Below, piece after piece: positions 34,965 to 43,210 of a DNA stretch of 64,000 bases. Under the pieces are notes generated by a model that was not told the DNA's origin, searched no databases, and saw nothing but the letters and a program-made list of their open reading frames with translations. The translations under genes were made by a program, and so were the position numbers. The stretch comes from ZYF759 sp046297455 (lineage in GTDB: Bacteria; Pseudomonadota; Alphaproteobacteria; Rhizobiales; Rhizobiaceae): assembly GCA_046297455.1 (NCBI GenBank), contig JBKBIT010000005.1, forward strand, positions 114,949 through 178,948, written 5' to 3'. Position 1 is the first letter of the stretch. Each line of letters opens with the position of its first letter.

Positions 34965-36071
34965 TCAGGCGTCCAGCGCGCGGCAGTCCTCCATTGCCCA
35001 TCCGATCCGCACGGTCTCGCCTTCGGCGATCCGCGCATGGCTGTGGGCGTTTGGAACCTTGATGATGAACTGGTCGTTGCCGCACACATTGACCCGCGTG
35101 CGGATGTGGTCGCCGAGATAGATCAGCTCCTCGACCTTGGCCTCGAAGCTGTTGGGCAGCGCGTTGTCCACCGGAGCGATCTGCACACGCTCGGGCCGCA
35201 GCGACAGCGTCGTGGGCTTGCCCACGCCAGCGATGTTGACCGGCAGCGCCTCGATCACTGATCCCTCATCCAGTCGCACCGTGCAACGCTCGCCATCGGC
35301 TTTCTCCACCGTCCCTCTGAGGCGGTTGTTTTCGCCGATGAAGGCCGCAACGAAGGCATTGTCGGGCCGCTCATAGAGATCGGCGGGGGGAGCCAGCTGC
35401 TGGATAACACCATCGTTGAACACGGCGATCCGGTTCGACATGGTCAGTGCCTCGGACTGGTCGTGGGTCACATAGACCACCGTCACGCCGAGACTCTCGT
35501 GGATATGCTTGATCTCGTACTGCATCTGCTCGCGCAGATTCTTGTCGAGCGCGCCGAGCGGCTCATCCATCAGCACGAGGTCGGGCTCGAAGACCAGCGC
35601 GCGGGCAACCGCCACGCGCTGTTGCTGGCCGCCGGACAATTGCGCCGGCATGCGAGCCGCCATTGCCGGCAGTTCGACCATTTCAAGCGCTCGCTTGACG
35701 CGCTGCTCGATCTCGGCCTTGCCCATCTTGCGCACCCGCAAGGGGAAAGCGAGGTTCTCGGCCACCGTCATATGAGGGAACAGCGCATAGTTCTGGAACA
35801 CCATGCCGATGCCCCGCTTGTGCGGCGGGACATTGTCGATGCGCTGGTTCTTGAGCCTGATCTCGCCATGGGTGGCGGACTCGAAGCCGGCCAGCATCAT
35901 CAGGCATGTAGTCTTGCCCGATCCAGACGGCCCCAACATGGTGAGGAATTCACCCTTGGCAATGTCGAGATTGAGATCCTTGACGACGAGAATCTCGCCG
36001 TCATAGCTCTTTTGAACATTTTCGAACCGAACAAAGCCGGTCTCGTCGGCGGTGACGCTGACGTTAGACAT
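34965..36071 (-). CDS. ABC transporter ATPase, PotA-like
   Basis: The 368-residue ATPase has Walker A GPSGSGKTTCLMML, Q loop VFQNYALFPHM, signature LSGGQQQRVAVARAL, Walker B LVLMDEPLGALD and H-loop VTHDQSEALT, then a C-terminal TOBE regulatory domain from about residue 285. It is the first gene of a five-gene minus-strand unit: ATPase, binding protein, two permeases and the 35-residue peptide. The class is CUT/PotA-like. It is divergent from the BTLCP-type gene across about 356 bases. Confidence 0.94.
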   Translation of the reverse strand: MSNVSVTADETGFVRFENVQKSYDGEILVVKDLNLDIAKGEFLTMLGPSGSGKTTCLMMLAGFESATHGEIRLKNQRIDNVPPHKRGIGMVFQNYALFPHMTVAENLAFPLRVRKMGKAEIEQRVKRALEMVELPAMAARMPAQLSGGQQQRVAVARALVFEPDLVLMDEPLGALDKNLREQMQYEIKHIHESLGVTVVYVTHDQSEALTMSNRIAVFNDGVIQQLAPPADLYERPDNAFVAAFIGENNRLRGTVEKADGERCTVRLDEGSVIEALPVNIAGVGKPTTLSLRPERVQIAPVDNALPNSFEAKVEELIYLGDHIRTRVNVCGNDQFIIKVPNAHSHARIAEGETVRIGWAMEDCRALDA

Positions 36072-36427
36072 GTCTTTTTCGTTCCCCTGCGGCTCTTATC
36101 CTGTCGAAACCCGACAAGTGAGCCGTTCGTCTTCAATACAAGTTGCCCCTATGGTTGCAAGAAAACACCATGCGACGCAAGGGCGGATCGATATTGATGC
36201 CCGAATGGGCCGACGCATCGGCCTGAATCCGCCATGGTTGCCGCTTTTTTGCGACTTTTGCGACCGCAAGCGCTTTGCCCCTCGTCGCCATCGGCCCGCC
36301 CGTCAGGGTGTGGGCAAAGGGCAACACCCGGTCCGGTGACGCGCCCGTGACCGGCACGTCAATTGACACACCCGGCAAATCACCATTTACCTTTCATTAA
36401 CAAATGGCACCACGAACGGGGTGGGCA
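36072..36427. other. Divergent control region between the ABC operon and the BTLCP gene
   Basis: No gene is seen in this interval. A short hairpin-like inverted repeat (CCTGTCG/CGACAAG around AAACC, 36100-36118) lies in the ABC operon leader. Near the right end a TTGACA with an overlapping CtrA-like box faces the BTLCP gene. The middle (about 36150-36350) shows nothing I can assign. Confidence 0.6.
36363..36401 (+). promoter_or_regulatory. Promoter with overlapping CtrA-like box before the BTLCP gene
   Basis: TTGACA at 36363-36368 is a perfect -35 hexamer. Seventeen bases downstream, at 36386-36401, lies TTTA-N7-TTAAC, which differs from the CtrA consensus TTAA-N7-TTAAC at one base. It overlaps the expected -10 position, so bound CtrA could block the promoter or, if another start is used, activate it. 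Confidence 0.45.
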
Positions 36428-37042
36428 ATGGGTGGCATCAACGGCTTGCGTCGCGTGTTCGGCGCGGCGGCCTTCTTTGCAGTATGCGGACTGACCACGG
36501 CGCAGGCTGGACCGGAACTGTTCATGGCAACGGGCGGGCTGACATCGCAGCCGATCGGTCATTACGAGTTCTGCAAGCGCAAGCCGGCCGAATGCGACAT
36601 CCGTCCCGAACAGGCTGGCCCCATCGCGCTCACCGACGAGGTCTGGGAAGCCGTGACCCGCGTCAACCACTCCGTCAACGAAGCCGTGACCGCACTGAGC
36701 GATCAGGAGAATTACGGGCAGGTCGAATACTGGTCCTACCCTGACCACGGCTACGGCGACTGCGAAGACCACGCTCTGGAAAAGCGGCGCACGCTGAAGC
36801 GAATGGGTTTTTCGCTGTCAAACCTGCTCATAACGGTCGTGCGCATGAAGAATGGCGAGGGTCATGCCGTGCTGACCGTGCGTACGGATCAGGGCGACTT
36901 CGTGCTCGACAATCTCAACGACGAGGTGAAGCTGTGGAGCCGGACCAATTATCGCTTCCTCAAGCGCCAGTCGTCGGAACATACCGGCCGCTGGGTCAGC
37001 CTGCGCGACGACGAGGCCCCGCTGGTCAGCGCCCTGCGCTGA
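36428..37042 (+). CDS. Bacterial transglutaminase-like cysteine proteinase (BTLCP, DUF920)
   Basis: This 204-residue exported protein starts at 36428 (MGGINGLRRVFGAAAF) with a GGGGTGGG site upstream; the in-frame ATG at 36404 has none and is less likely. A signal peptide ends near AQAG. The catalytic triad is readable as Cys in GYGDCEDHALEKR, His in GEGHAVLTV and Asp/Asn in LDNLNDEVKLW. The family includes LapG, which cleaves large surface adhesins in pseudomonads, but rhizobial members are mostly uncharacterised; no LapD or large adhesin gene is nearby. It converges on comM across 64 bases. Confidence 0.88.
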   Translation: MGGINGLRRVFGAAAFFAVCGLTTAQAGPELFMATGGLTSQPIGHYEFCKRKPAECDIRPEQAGPIALTDEVWEAVTRVNHSVNEAVTALSDQENYGQVEYWSYPDHGYGDCEDHALEKRRTLKRMGFSLSNLLITVVRMKNGEGHAVLTVRTDQGDFVLDNLNDEVKLWSRTNYRFLKRQSSEHTGRWVSLRDDEAPLVSALR

Positions 37043-37074
37043 CGCTCCCATCTGCTTCCCTGCCGTTTCACTGA

Positions 37075-37091
37075 CACGACGCCTTGTCGTG
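37075..37091. other. Small hairpin between convergent BTLCP and comM genes
   Basis: CACGAC and GTCGTG enclose GCCTT. No T-tract follows on either side, so it is at best a weak or rho-assisted terminator. Confidence 0.35.
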
Positions 37092-37106
37092 CCTTCGCTC
37101 CTGTAG

Positions 37107-38639
37107 TCAGGCAGCCTGGGCAAGCCTCTCGCCAGGCAACCGGTAGGAGATCGCCTCCGCCAGATGAATGCGGGACACCGTGTCGGCGCCATCCAGATCG
37201 GCCAGCGTTCGCGCCACCTTGAGCACGCGATGATAGGCGCGTGCGGAAAACCCCAGTTTCTCGCTTGCCTCTGCCAACAGCGCAAGGCCAGCTGCGTCGG
37301 TCGCGGCCACCTGCTCGACCAAGCCGGTCGGACAGCCGGCATTGACAAGGGTCGCACTGAGGCCGAGCGCCGCATAGCGCTCGGCCTGGATGCCGCGGGC
37401 GCGCGCCACACGTGCCGCAACCGAAGCGCTGGCTTCCGCCCTTCCCGGGCGGATGAGATCGCCTGCCGACAGCGCGGCGACCTCGATCCGCAGATCGATA
37501 CGGTCGAGCAGCGGGCCGGAAATGCGCGCCTGGTACTCGCTCTGGCACCGGGTCCCGCGCGCGCATCGGTGACCGGGCTCGCCCGCCATGCCGCATCGAC
37601 ACGGGTTCATTGCGGCGACCAGCTGGAAACGGGCCGGATAGGTGACGCGGTGATTTGCCCGCGCGATCGCACTGTCGCCGTTCTCGATCGGCTGGCGCAG
37701 CGAATCGAGCACCTGTGGCGAAAATTCGGGGAACTCGTCGAGGAACAGCACACCGTGATGTGCCAGCGAGACCTCACCCGGCCGGATCCGCAGGCCACCT
37801 CCCACCATCGCCGCCATCGAGGCGGAATGATGCGGGGCGCGAAACGGCCGCCGATCGGAAAGCCGTCCACCGCCCAGCGTGCCGGCCACGGAGCCGATCA
37901 TGGACACTTCCAGCAGCTCGCGCGGGGAAAGGGGCGGGAGGATCGACGGCAGACGCTGCGCCAGCATCGACTTGCCGGAACCTGGCGGGCCCACCATCAG
38001 CATGTGATGCCCGCCGGCGGCGGCCACTTCGAGCGCCCGCTTGGCGGTTTCCTGACCCTTGATGTCGGCGAGATCGGGCAGACCTTCGGGCGCCGGCTGG
38101 ATCATCGGCTCGGGCCGTGAGAGAACCTGCGTGCCGCGGAAATGATTGGCGATGCCGATCAGGCTGCGCGGCGCGAGAATCTCCATGCCAGCATCCGCCC
38201 AGGCCGCCTCCGAACCGCAGCCATGCGGACAGATCAGGCCCTTGCCCATCGCATTGGCGCCGATCGCCGCCGGCAGGACGCCGGCGACCGGGGCAATCGT
38301 GCCGTCAAGCGCCAACTCCCCCAGCACCACGAAACCCGACAGCGCATCGGCGGGAATGGCGCCCAGCGCCGCCATCAGGCCGAGCGCGATCGGCAGATCA
38401 TAGTGCGAACCTTCCTTCGGCAAGTCGGCGGGAGCGAGATTCACCGTCACCTTCTTGACCGGCATCGACAGCCCGGAAGCATGGAGTGCGGCCTGCACCC
38501 GTTCCCGGCTTTCGGCCACCGCCTTGTCGCCCAGGCCGACGATATGCATGTTCATCTTGCCGGGCGCGACCATGACCTGGACATCGACCGGCACCGCCTC
38601 GATGCCTTCGAACGCAATGGTGGTGACATGTGCAACCAT
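37107..38639 (-). CDS. comM: Mg-chelatase-like AAA ATPase ComM/YifB
   Basis: ComM is a ring-shaped branch-migration helicase used in natural transformation and, in some alphaproteobacteria, in receipt of gene-transfer-agent DNA. The 510-residue product has the N-terminal VQVMVAPGKMNMHIVGLGDKAV segment, Walker A MVGPPGSGKSMLAQRLPS, Walker B GVLFLDEFPEFS, and a C-terminal zinc-binding region with CRCGMAG and HRCARG. The start has GGAGG seven bases upstream. A CtrA-like box lies about 80-100 bases upstream of the start. It lies downstream of gshB on the same strand, with 128 bases between. Confidence 0.94.
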   Translation of the reverse strand: MVAHVTTIAFEGIEAVPVDVQVMVAPGKMNMHIVGLGDKAVAESRERVQAALHASGLSMPVKKVTVNLAPADLPKEGSHYDLPIALGLMAALGAIPADALSGFVVLGELALDGTIAPVAGVLPAAIGANAMGKGLICPHGCGSEAAWADAGMEILAPRSLIGIANHFRGTQVLSRPEPMIQPAPEGLPDLADIKGQETAKRALEVAAAGGHHMLMVGPPGSGKSMLAQRLPSILPPLSPRELLEVSMIGSVAGTLGGGRLSDRRPFRAPHHSASMAAMVGGGLRIRPGEVSLAHHGVLFLDEFPEFSPQVLDSLRQPIENGDSAIARANHRVTYPARFQLVAAMNPCRCGMAGEPGHRCARGTRCQSEYQARISGPLLDRIDLRIEVAALSAGDLIRPGRAEASASVAARVARARGIQAERYAALGLSATLVNAGCPTGLVEQVAATDAAGLALLAEASEKLGFSARAYHRVLKVARTLADLDGADTVSRIHLAEAISYRLPGERLAQAA

Positions 38640-38720
38640 GACTTGCCTCCGCAGGATCGGGGCCTTGCCTGGCCACCGACCCGTCCGCCTGAAGAAGCTT
38701 GAGGGTCAGTGAAGCACAAA

Positions 38721-38736
38721 GTTAACCATAGGTAAA
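38721..38736 (-). promoter_or_regulatory. CtrA-like box upstream of comM
   Basis: On the comM strand the sequence reads TTTA-N7-TTAAC, one mismatch from the CtrA consensus; it also contains the half-site TTAACCAT on the other strand. It is about 82-97 bases before the comM start. CtrA control of comM is known in Rhodobacter, which makes the site plausible, but it is a sequence match only. Confidence 0.42.
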
Positions 38737-38767
38737 GAACAATTCAGGAACAAAGATGCGCGGCTGT

Positions 38768-39709
38768 TCAACCTCGCCGTGCCTCTACCGCGTCCCAGAA
38801 CAGTGCCGCGATATCGGTGCCGGAGAATCTCTTCACCTCGCGCACGCCGGTCGGCGACGTCACGTTGATCTCGGTCAGATAGTCGCCGATCACGTCGATG
38901 CCGACCAGCGTGAAACCGCGTTCGCGCAGGGCCGGCCCGATGGTGGCGCAGATCTCCCGTTCGCGCTCGGTCAGGTCTGCATGTTCGGCGCGCCCGCCCA
39001 CATGCATGTTGGAGCGCGAATCGTGTTCGGCCGGCACCCGATTGATGGCGCCCACCGGCTCGCCTTCGATCAGTATGATGCGCTTGTCGCCCTTGCGAAC
39101 GTCCTTGAGATAGCGCTGCACGATGAACGGCTCGCGGAACATCTGCATGAACATCTCCAGCAGAGAGGCGAGGTTCCTGTCGGCCTCCTGCATGTGGAAG
39201 ATGCCCGCACCGCCATTGCCGTAGAGCGGCTTGACGATGATGTCGCCATACTCCTTGCGGAACGCGTCGACCTCGGCCGGGTCCCTCGTGATCAGCGTCT
39301 CCGGCATGAGATCGGGAAATTCCGTCACGAAGGTCTTTTCAGGACTGTTGCGCACCCAGGCCGGATCGTTGACCACCAGCGTCTGCGGGTGGATGCGCTC
39401 GAGAATGTGTGTGGTGGTGATGTAGTTCATGTCGAAGGGCGGGTCCTGGCGCAAAAGCACCACGTCCATCTCCTTCAGGTCCACCGATTGCGGTTCACCC
39501 AGCGTGTAGTGGTCGTCCTTCACATCGCGCACCTCGAGCGCCTCCAGCGAAGCGCGCACCGTTGCGTTGCGCATCGACAGCCGGTCGGGTGTGTAGTGGA
39601 ACAGCCTGTGGCCGCGCCGCTGTGCTTCCAGCGCCAGCGCGAAAGTGGTGTCGCCGCCTATTGCGACGGTGGAGATGTGGTCCATCTGGATGGCGACGTC
39701 GAGGGCCAT
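38768..39709 (-). CDS. gshB: Glutathione synthetase
   Basis: GshB joins gamma-glutamylcysteine and glycine. I start at ATG 39709 (MALDVAIQMDHISTVAIGGD), 313 residues, matching the usual length; a TTG two codons upstream is also open. The ATP-grasp fold shows the family features: VVLLRQDPPFDMNYIT near the N terminus, VVNDPAWVRNSPEKTFV, DIIVKPLYGNGGAGIF, VRKGDKRIILIEG and the C-terminal FTLVGIDVIGDYLTEINVTSPTGVREV. About 75 bases separate it from the upstream gtrA-like gene. Confidence 0.96.
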   Translation of the reverse strand: MALDVAIQMDHISTVAIGGDTTFALALEAQRRGHRLFHYTPDRLSMRNATVRASLEALEVRDVKDDHYTLGEPQSVDLKEMDVVLLRQDPPFDMNYITTTHILERIHPQTLVVNDPAWVRNSPEKTFVTEFPDLMPETLITRDPAEVDAFRKEYGDIIVKPLYGNGGAGIFHMQEADRNLASLLEMFMQMFREPFIVQRYLKDVRKGDKRIILIEGEPVGAINRVPAEHDSRSNMHVGGRAEHADLTEREREICATIGPALRERGFTLVGIDVIGDYLTEINVTSPTGVREVKRFSGTDIAALFWDAVEARRG

Positions 39710-39784
39710 GGGCAAGAGCTCCGATCCCGGCTGATTTCGGATAAGCGAGGTAGCCGATCCGGCAGGCGGCGTCGAGATGCCAGT

Positions 39785-40180
39785 TCAGTCGGCTGCCGGG
39801 CCAGGACGGCGGTCGAAGACCAGGCGCGAATAGCCGAGATAGGAAAAGACCATCGCTGCGGCCGACCCGGCGACGAGCGCCAGCAGCGGATGAAGGCTGG
39901 GCAGGATGAGCAGCGCGGCGGAATAGACGAGGTAGTTGACAATCCCACTCAGAATGCCGACGCCGCCATAGCGCACGCCTTCCACGGCCATCGGCCGATC
40001 GCTGGCGCCAAAGGTCAGCGTCCGGTTGAGAAGCCAGGTCGCCGTCAATGCGATGGCCATCGAGAGGAGCCGGGCGACAAACGGATCCATCGCAAGCGAC
40101 ATGAGAATCAGCGCCAGTGCCGCCGCATCGACGACGAAGCCGATGGCGCCGACAAATCCGAAGCTTGCGATCCGCTTCAA
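39785..40180 (-). CDS. GtrA-like membrane protein
   Basis: The 131-residue protein starts with TTG at 40180, overlapping the stop of the upstream glycosyltransferase gene by four bases (TTGA). It has four predicted membrane spans in the usual GtrA order, with FGFVGAIGFVVDAAALAL, ATWLLNRTLTFGAS and YSRLVFDRR near the end. GtrA family proteins are thought to flip or support undecaprenyl-linked sugars for the adjacent glycosyltransferase. The longer frame to 40504 is antisense-free read-through of the GT2 gene. The shared overlap indicates coupled translation with the GT2 gene. Confidence 0.85.
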   Translation of the reverse strand: MKRIASFGFVGAIGFVVDAAALALILMSLAMDPFVARLLSMAIALTATWLLNRTLTFGASDRPMAVEGVRYGGVGILSGIVNYLVYSAALLILPSLHPLLALVAGSAAAMVFSYLGYSRLVFDRRPGPAAD

Positions 40181-41163
40181 GCCGCCCTTGCCCGACGCAT
40201 CTGTTCCACCTCCGCATCCCGTGCACTGCCGCGGGCGGGATAGGTCAGGTAGTGCATCCGCTTCATCTCGGCGCGCCCGCGCGCCACCGAATCGAGAATC
40301 AGGCCGGCCGCCAGCATCGTCGTGCCCAGCACCATGATGCCGATCGACATGATCCAGGTCGGCATGCGCGGCACCAGGCCGGTCAGCAGGAACTCCCACA
40401 GAACCGGCAGCATGAAGCCGAGGCCAAACAGGTATGAGACCGCCGCCAGCGTGCCGAAGAAGCGGGCCGGCCGCGTCTCCTTCATCAGCATGGCGAACAT
40501 CCACAAGATGCGGGCGCCGTCGCGGAAGGTCGACAGCTTGGATTCCGAACCTTCGGGTCGCCGACCGTAGTCGAGGGCGATCTCGGTTACCGGCAATTTC
40601 AGCATCGAGGCATGAACGGACATTTCCGTCTCGATCTCGAAGCCCTGAGAAACGGCTGGAAAGCTCTTCACATAGCGGCGGGTGAAGGCACGATAGCCGG
40701 AGAAGATGTCCGAGAAGTCGCTGCCGAACAGGAACTGGTAGAGATTGTTGAAGAGCCTGTTGCCGAATGCATGGCCACGCCGGCCGGCATCGTCGGTCAC
40801 GCCACGCCGCGTGCCCACCACCATGTCGGCACCCTCCGTCAACAGCGTGTTGACCAGGAGCGGCGCGTCCTCGGGCGCATAGGTGCCGTCGCCGTCGGCC
40901 ATGATGTAGATGTCGGCCTCGATATCGGCAAACATGCGCCGAACGACGTTGCCCTTGCCCTGGCGGCGTTCTCGATGAACCGTGGCACCCGCCGAGCGCG
41001 CGGCCAGCGCGGTGAGGTCACTCGAATTGTTGTCGTAGACGTGGATCGCCGCCGCGGGCAATGCGGCGCGAAACCGTCGAACGACATCGCCGATGGTCAG
41101 TTCCTCATTATAGCAGGGAATAAGGACTGCGATTTCCGGTTCTGCAAAAGCAACGGGCTTCAT
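40177..41163 (-). CDS. Polyprenyl-phosphate glycosyltransferase, GT2/DPM1-like
   Basis: This 328-residue GT2 enzyme has the N-terminal PEIAVLIPCYNEELTIGDVV and the DGDG acidic motif (YIMADGDGTYAPED) that binds metal and nucleotide sugar, then GTRRG and FSDIFSGYRAFTRR. Two membrane spans follow at about residues 235-290, giving the DPM-like membrane-bound type. It probably transfers a hexose to undecaprenyl phosphate, and the overlapping gtrA-like gene would supply the translocation step. It is divergent from a 603-residue membrane protein gene (41273), which could use the product. Confidence 0.88.
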   Translation of the reverse strand: MKPVAFAEPEIAVLIPCYNEELTIGDVVRRFRAALPAAAIHVYDNNSSDLTALAARSAGATVHRERRQGKGNVVRRMFADIEADIYIMADGDGTYAPEDAPLLVNTLLTEGADMVVGTRRGVTDDAGRRGHAFGNRLFNNLYQFLFGSDFSDIFSGYRAFTRRYVKSFPAVSQGFEIETEMSVHASMLKLPVTEIALDYGRRPEGSESKLSTFRDGARILWMFAMLMKETRPARFFGTLAAVSYLFGLGFMLPVLWEFLLTGLVPRMPTWIMSIGIMVLGTTMLAAGLILDSVARGRAEMKRMHYLTYPARGSARDAEVEQMRRARAA

Positions 41164-41272
41164 GGATGCTCCATCGGCAACGCGTCGCCTCTGTTGCGAT
41201 CGCCGCTTTACTATTTATTGAACGGGTTAAGGCTAGGTTTAGGGCTGATTTCCAACTCCGACGGAACGCAAC

Positions 41273-43084
41273 TTGTCTCAAACCCATGCCCCGGCGGCCC
41301 CCGGAGAGGCCCGTCTTTCAGTTTGGACCGTCGACCTTGCGGTTGCCGTCGGGCTGGCGCTCTGCGTGCTCGCCTTCCATGGCCTGACAGGCTTCAAGAT
41401 GCTGCAGAACAGCGGCGGCGATAACGACAGCCTTCTGCGGCTGGTGCAGATTCGCGCCCTGATCGAAGGTCAGGGCTGGTACGATCTGCAACAATACCGC
41501 ATGGGTCTTGAGGGCGGCTTCCCCCTGCACTGGTCGCGCCTGGTCGATCTGCCGATCGCCATACTCATCATAGGAGGCGGCCTCGTCGGCCTCTCGACAT
41601 CCGCGGCAGAAGCTTTTGCGCTATCGGCCTGGCCAACTCTGCTCTTTGCAGCAGCATTGTTCCTGATCGTCGACACGGTCCGCGGGCTCGGCGACGGCAA
41701 GGCCGTTCTTCCCGCCTTCGTGCTTGGCACCGCCGCACTCTACTTCACCGGCGAGTTCGAACCGGGCGCCATCGATCACCACAACATCCAGCTCGTTCTG
41801 GTTCTGGCAATGCTCAACCGCCTGTGCGTGGGTGGCGATGGAATGCGCGCAGGGCTTTTTGCAGGCCTGTTTGCTGCGCTGTCCATTGCGATCGGCATGG
41901 AAACGGCGCCCTATGTGGCGGTCGCGGGTGCCGGAGCGGCCCTCCTTTTCCTCCTCTTCGGCCCATCGCGGTCCGGTCTTGCTGTGGGCTTCGGCGCGTC
42001 CTTCTTCGCCGGCACGGCCCTTTCCTTTGCCGGCCTGGTTCATCCCACCGCCTGGGCGCGGGCCAGTTGCGATGCGCTGTCGCTGTTCCAGCTTGCCGTC
42101 GCAACAAGCGGCGGCCTCGGATTGGCGGTCCTTGCGTCGCTGCCGATGTTGCGCACGAGCCTGATAGGCCGTGCTGCCGGGCTGGCTGCGCTTGGGACAT
42201 TGACCCTCGCCATCGTCATCCTCCTTTTCCCGCAATGTCTGGCGAGCCCCTATGCCGATCTCGATCCGCGCATGCGCTCGCTCTGGCTCGACCATGTCGT
42301 AGAGGCACAGTCGCTCTTCGCCCTGCTCGCCGCGCGCCCCTTCATGGTGCTTGCCTATTACGCCACGCCGCTGCTCGGCATTGTTGTCGCGGTTGCGGCG
42401 GCCGTCCGGCGCGGATCGTCGGCAGGGCTCGTCCTGCTCATCGCCATGGTGGCGGCTGCTTTCGCCGTCAGCATGTGGCAGGTGCGCGGCTCGACCTTCT
42501 CCATTCCGCTTGCAACGATTTCCCTCGCCTTGTGGCTGGGGACCCTGCGCGCCGATGCCGCCCAGCGCGGAAGCCGGCTTGCGCCTCTCGTCCTGGCCGG
42601 CGGTTGGCTTGTCTCGACCAATGTCGTCTGGGCGCTGTCGGGCGCAGTCCTGGCGACCGCGACCGGTGCCCCGGCGCCCAAGGATGCCACGTCCGCGTGC
42701 TATGCCAGAAGCGACTATGCCGAATTCGCCACGCTGCCCGGGGGAACGGTGCTCGCGGTTTCGAATCTTGGGGCGTCGATTGCGGCACATACCGGCCATC
42801 GTGCGCTGGCCGGCCCATATCACCGCAACCAGGCGGGCAATCTGGTGACGCTCGATGCGCTGATGAGCGAGCCGGAGGCGGCACGCGTCCTCGTCCGACA
42901 ACATGGCATCGATTATCTCGCCCATTGCCCCGGCAATGCCGAAACCGGCTTTCTCACCTCCCGGGCGCCGGAGGGCCTTCTTGCCCTTCTGGTTGCGGGT
43001 GAGGCGCCGGACTGGCTGGAGCAACTCTCGTTCGGTGAAGAGAATACCGCCCTGACGGTTTTTGCGGTCAGACCCGCAAATTAG
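41273..43084 (+). CDS. Polytopic membrane protein, possible GT-C type glycosyltransferase
   Basis: The 603-residue product (TTG start; no better ATG in frame) has roughly a dozen hydrophobic spans. The first external loop carries GGDNDSLLRLVQIRALIEGQ (acidic DND at about residue 50-52), and the next external loop has YFTGEFEPGAIDHHNIQ. Acidic residues in the first loop and polytopic layout are typical of lipid-linked GT-C glycosyltransferases. A soluble C-terminal domain (about residues 470-603) has cysteines at CYARSDYAEF and LAHCPGNA. It lies divergent from the GT2-GtrA pair. I do not recognise a named family. Confidence 0.6.
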   Translation: MSQTHAPAAPGEARLSVWTVDLAVAVGLALCVLAFHGLTGFKMLQNSGGDNDSLLRLVQIRALIEGQGWYDLQQYRMGLEGGFPLHWSRLVDLPIAILIIGGGLVGLSTSAAEAFALSAWPTLLFAAALFLIVDTVRGLGDGKAVLPAFVLGTAALYFTGEFEPGAIDHHNIQLVLVLAMLNRLCVGGDGMRAGLFAGLFAALSIAIGMETAPYVAVAGAGAALLFLLFGPSRSGLAVGFGASFFAGTALSFAGLVHPTAWARASCDALSLFQLAVATSGGLGLAVLASLPMLRTSLIGRAAGLAALGTLTLAIVILLFPQCLASPYADLDPRMRSLWLDHVVEAQSLFALLAARPFMVLAYYATPLLGIVVAVAAAVRRGSSAGLVLLIAMVAAAFAVSMWQVRGSTFSIPLATISLALWLGTLRADAAQRGSRLAPLVLAGGWLVSTNVVWALSGAVLATATGAPAPKDATSACYARSDYAEFATLPGGTVLAVSNLGASIAAHTGHRALAGPYHRNQAGNLVTLDALMSEPEAARVLVRQHGIDYLAHCPGNAETGFLTSRAPEGLLALLVAGEAPDWLEQLSFGEENTALTVFAVRPAN

Positions 43085-43210
43085 CGGCGTGAGATACCTT
43101 CGGTTGTAGGTTTTTTCTGGATGGTCACCAATCCTAAAGGGTTGGCAGGCAAACTGCATCCATCCTCGCGTTTATTTGATAATTTTTAGAGATTCAGGGT
43201 CGAGGGCTTA

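Noticed and set aside
38756..40243. 495-codon frame antisense to gshB and gtrA-like genes
   Set aside because: gshB is a certain gene; the antisense product has no recognisable motif.
41621..43159. 512-codon frame antisense to the 603-residue membrane protein
   Set aside because: Very Arg/Gly/Glu-rich, no ribosome site, whereas the plus strand encodes ordered membrane spans.
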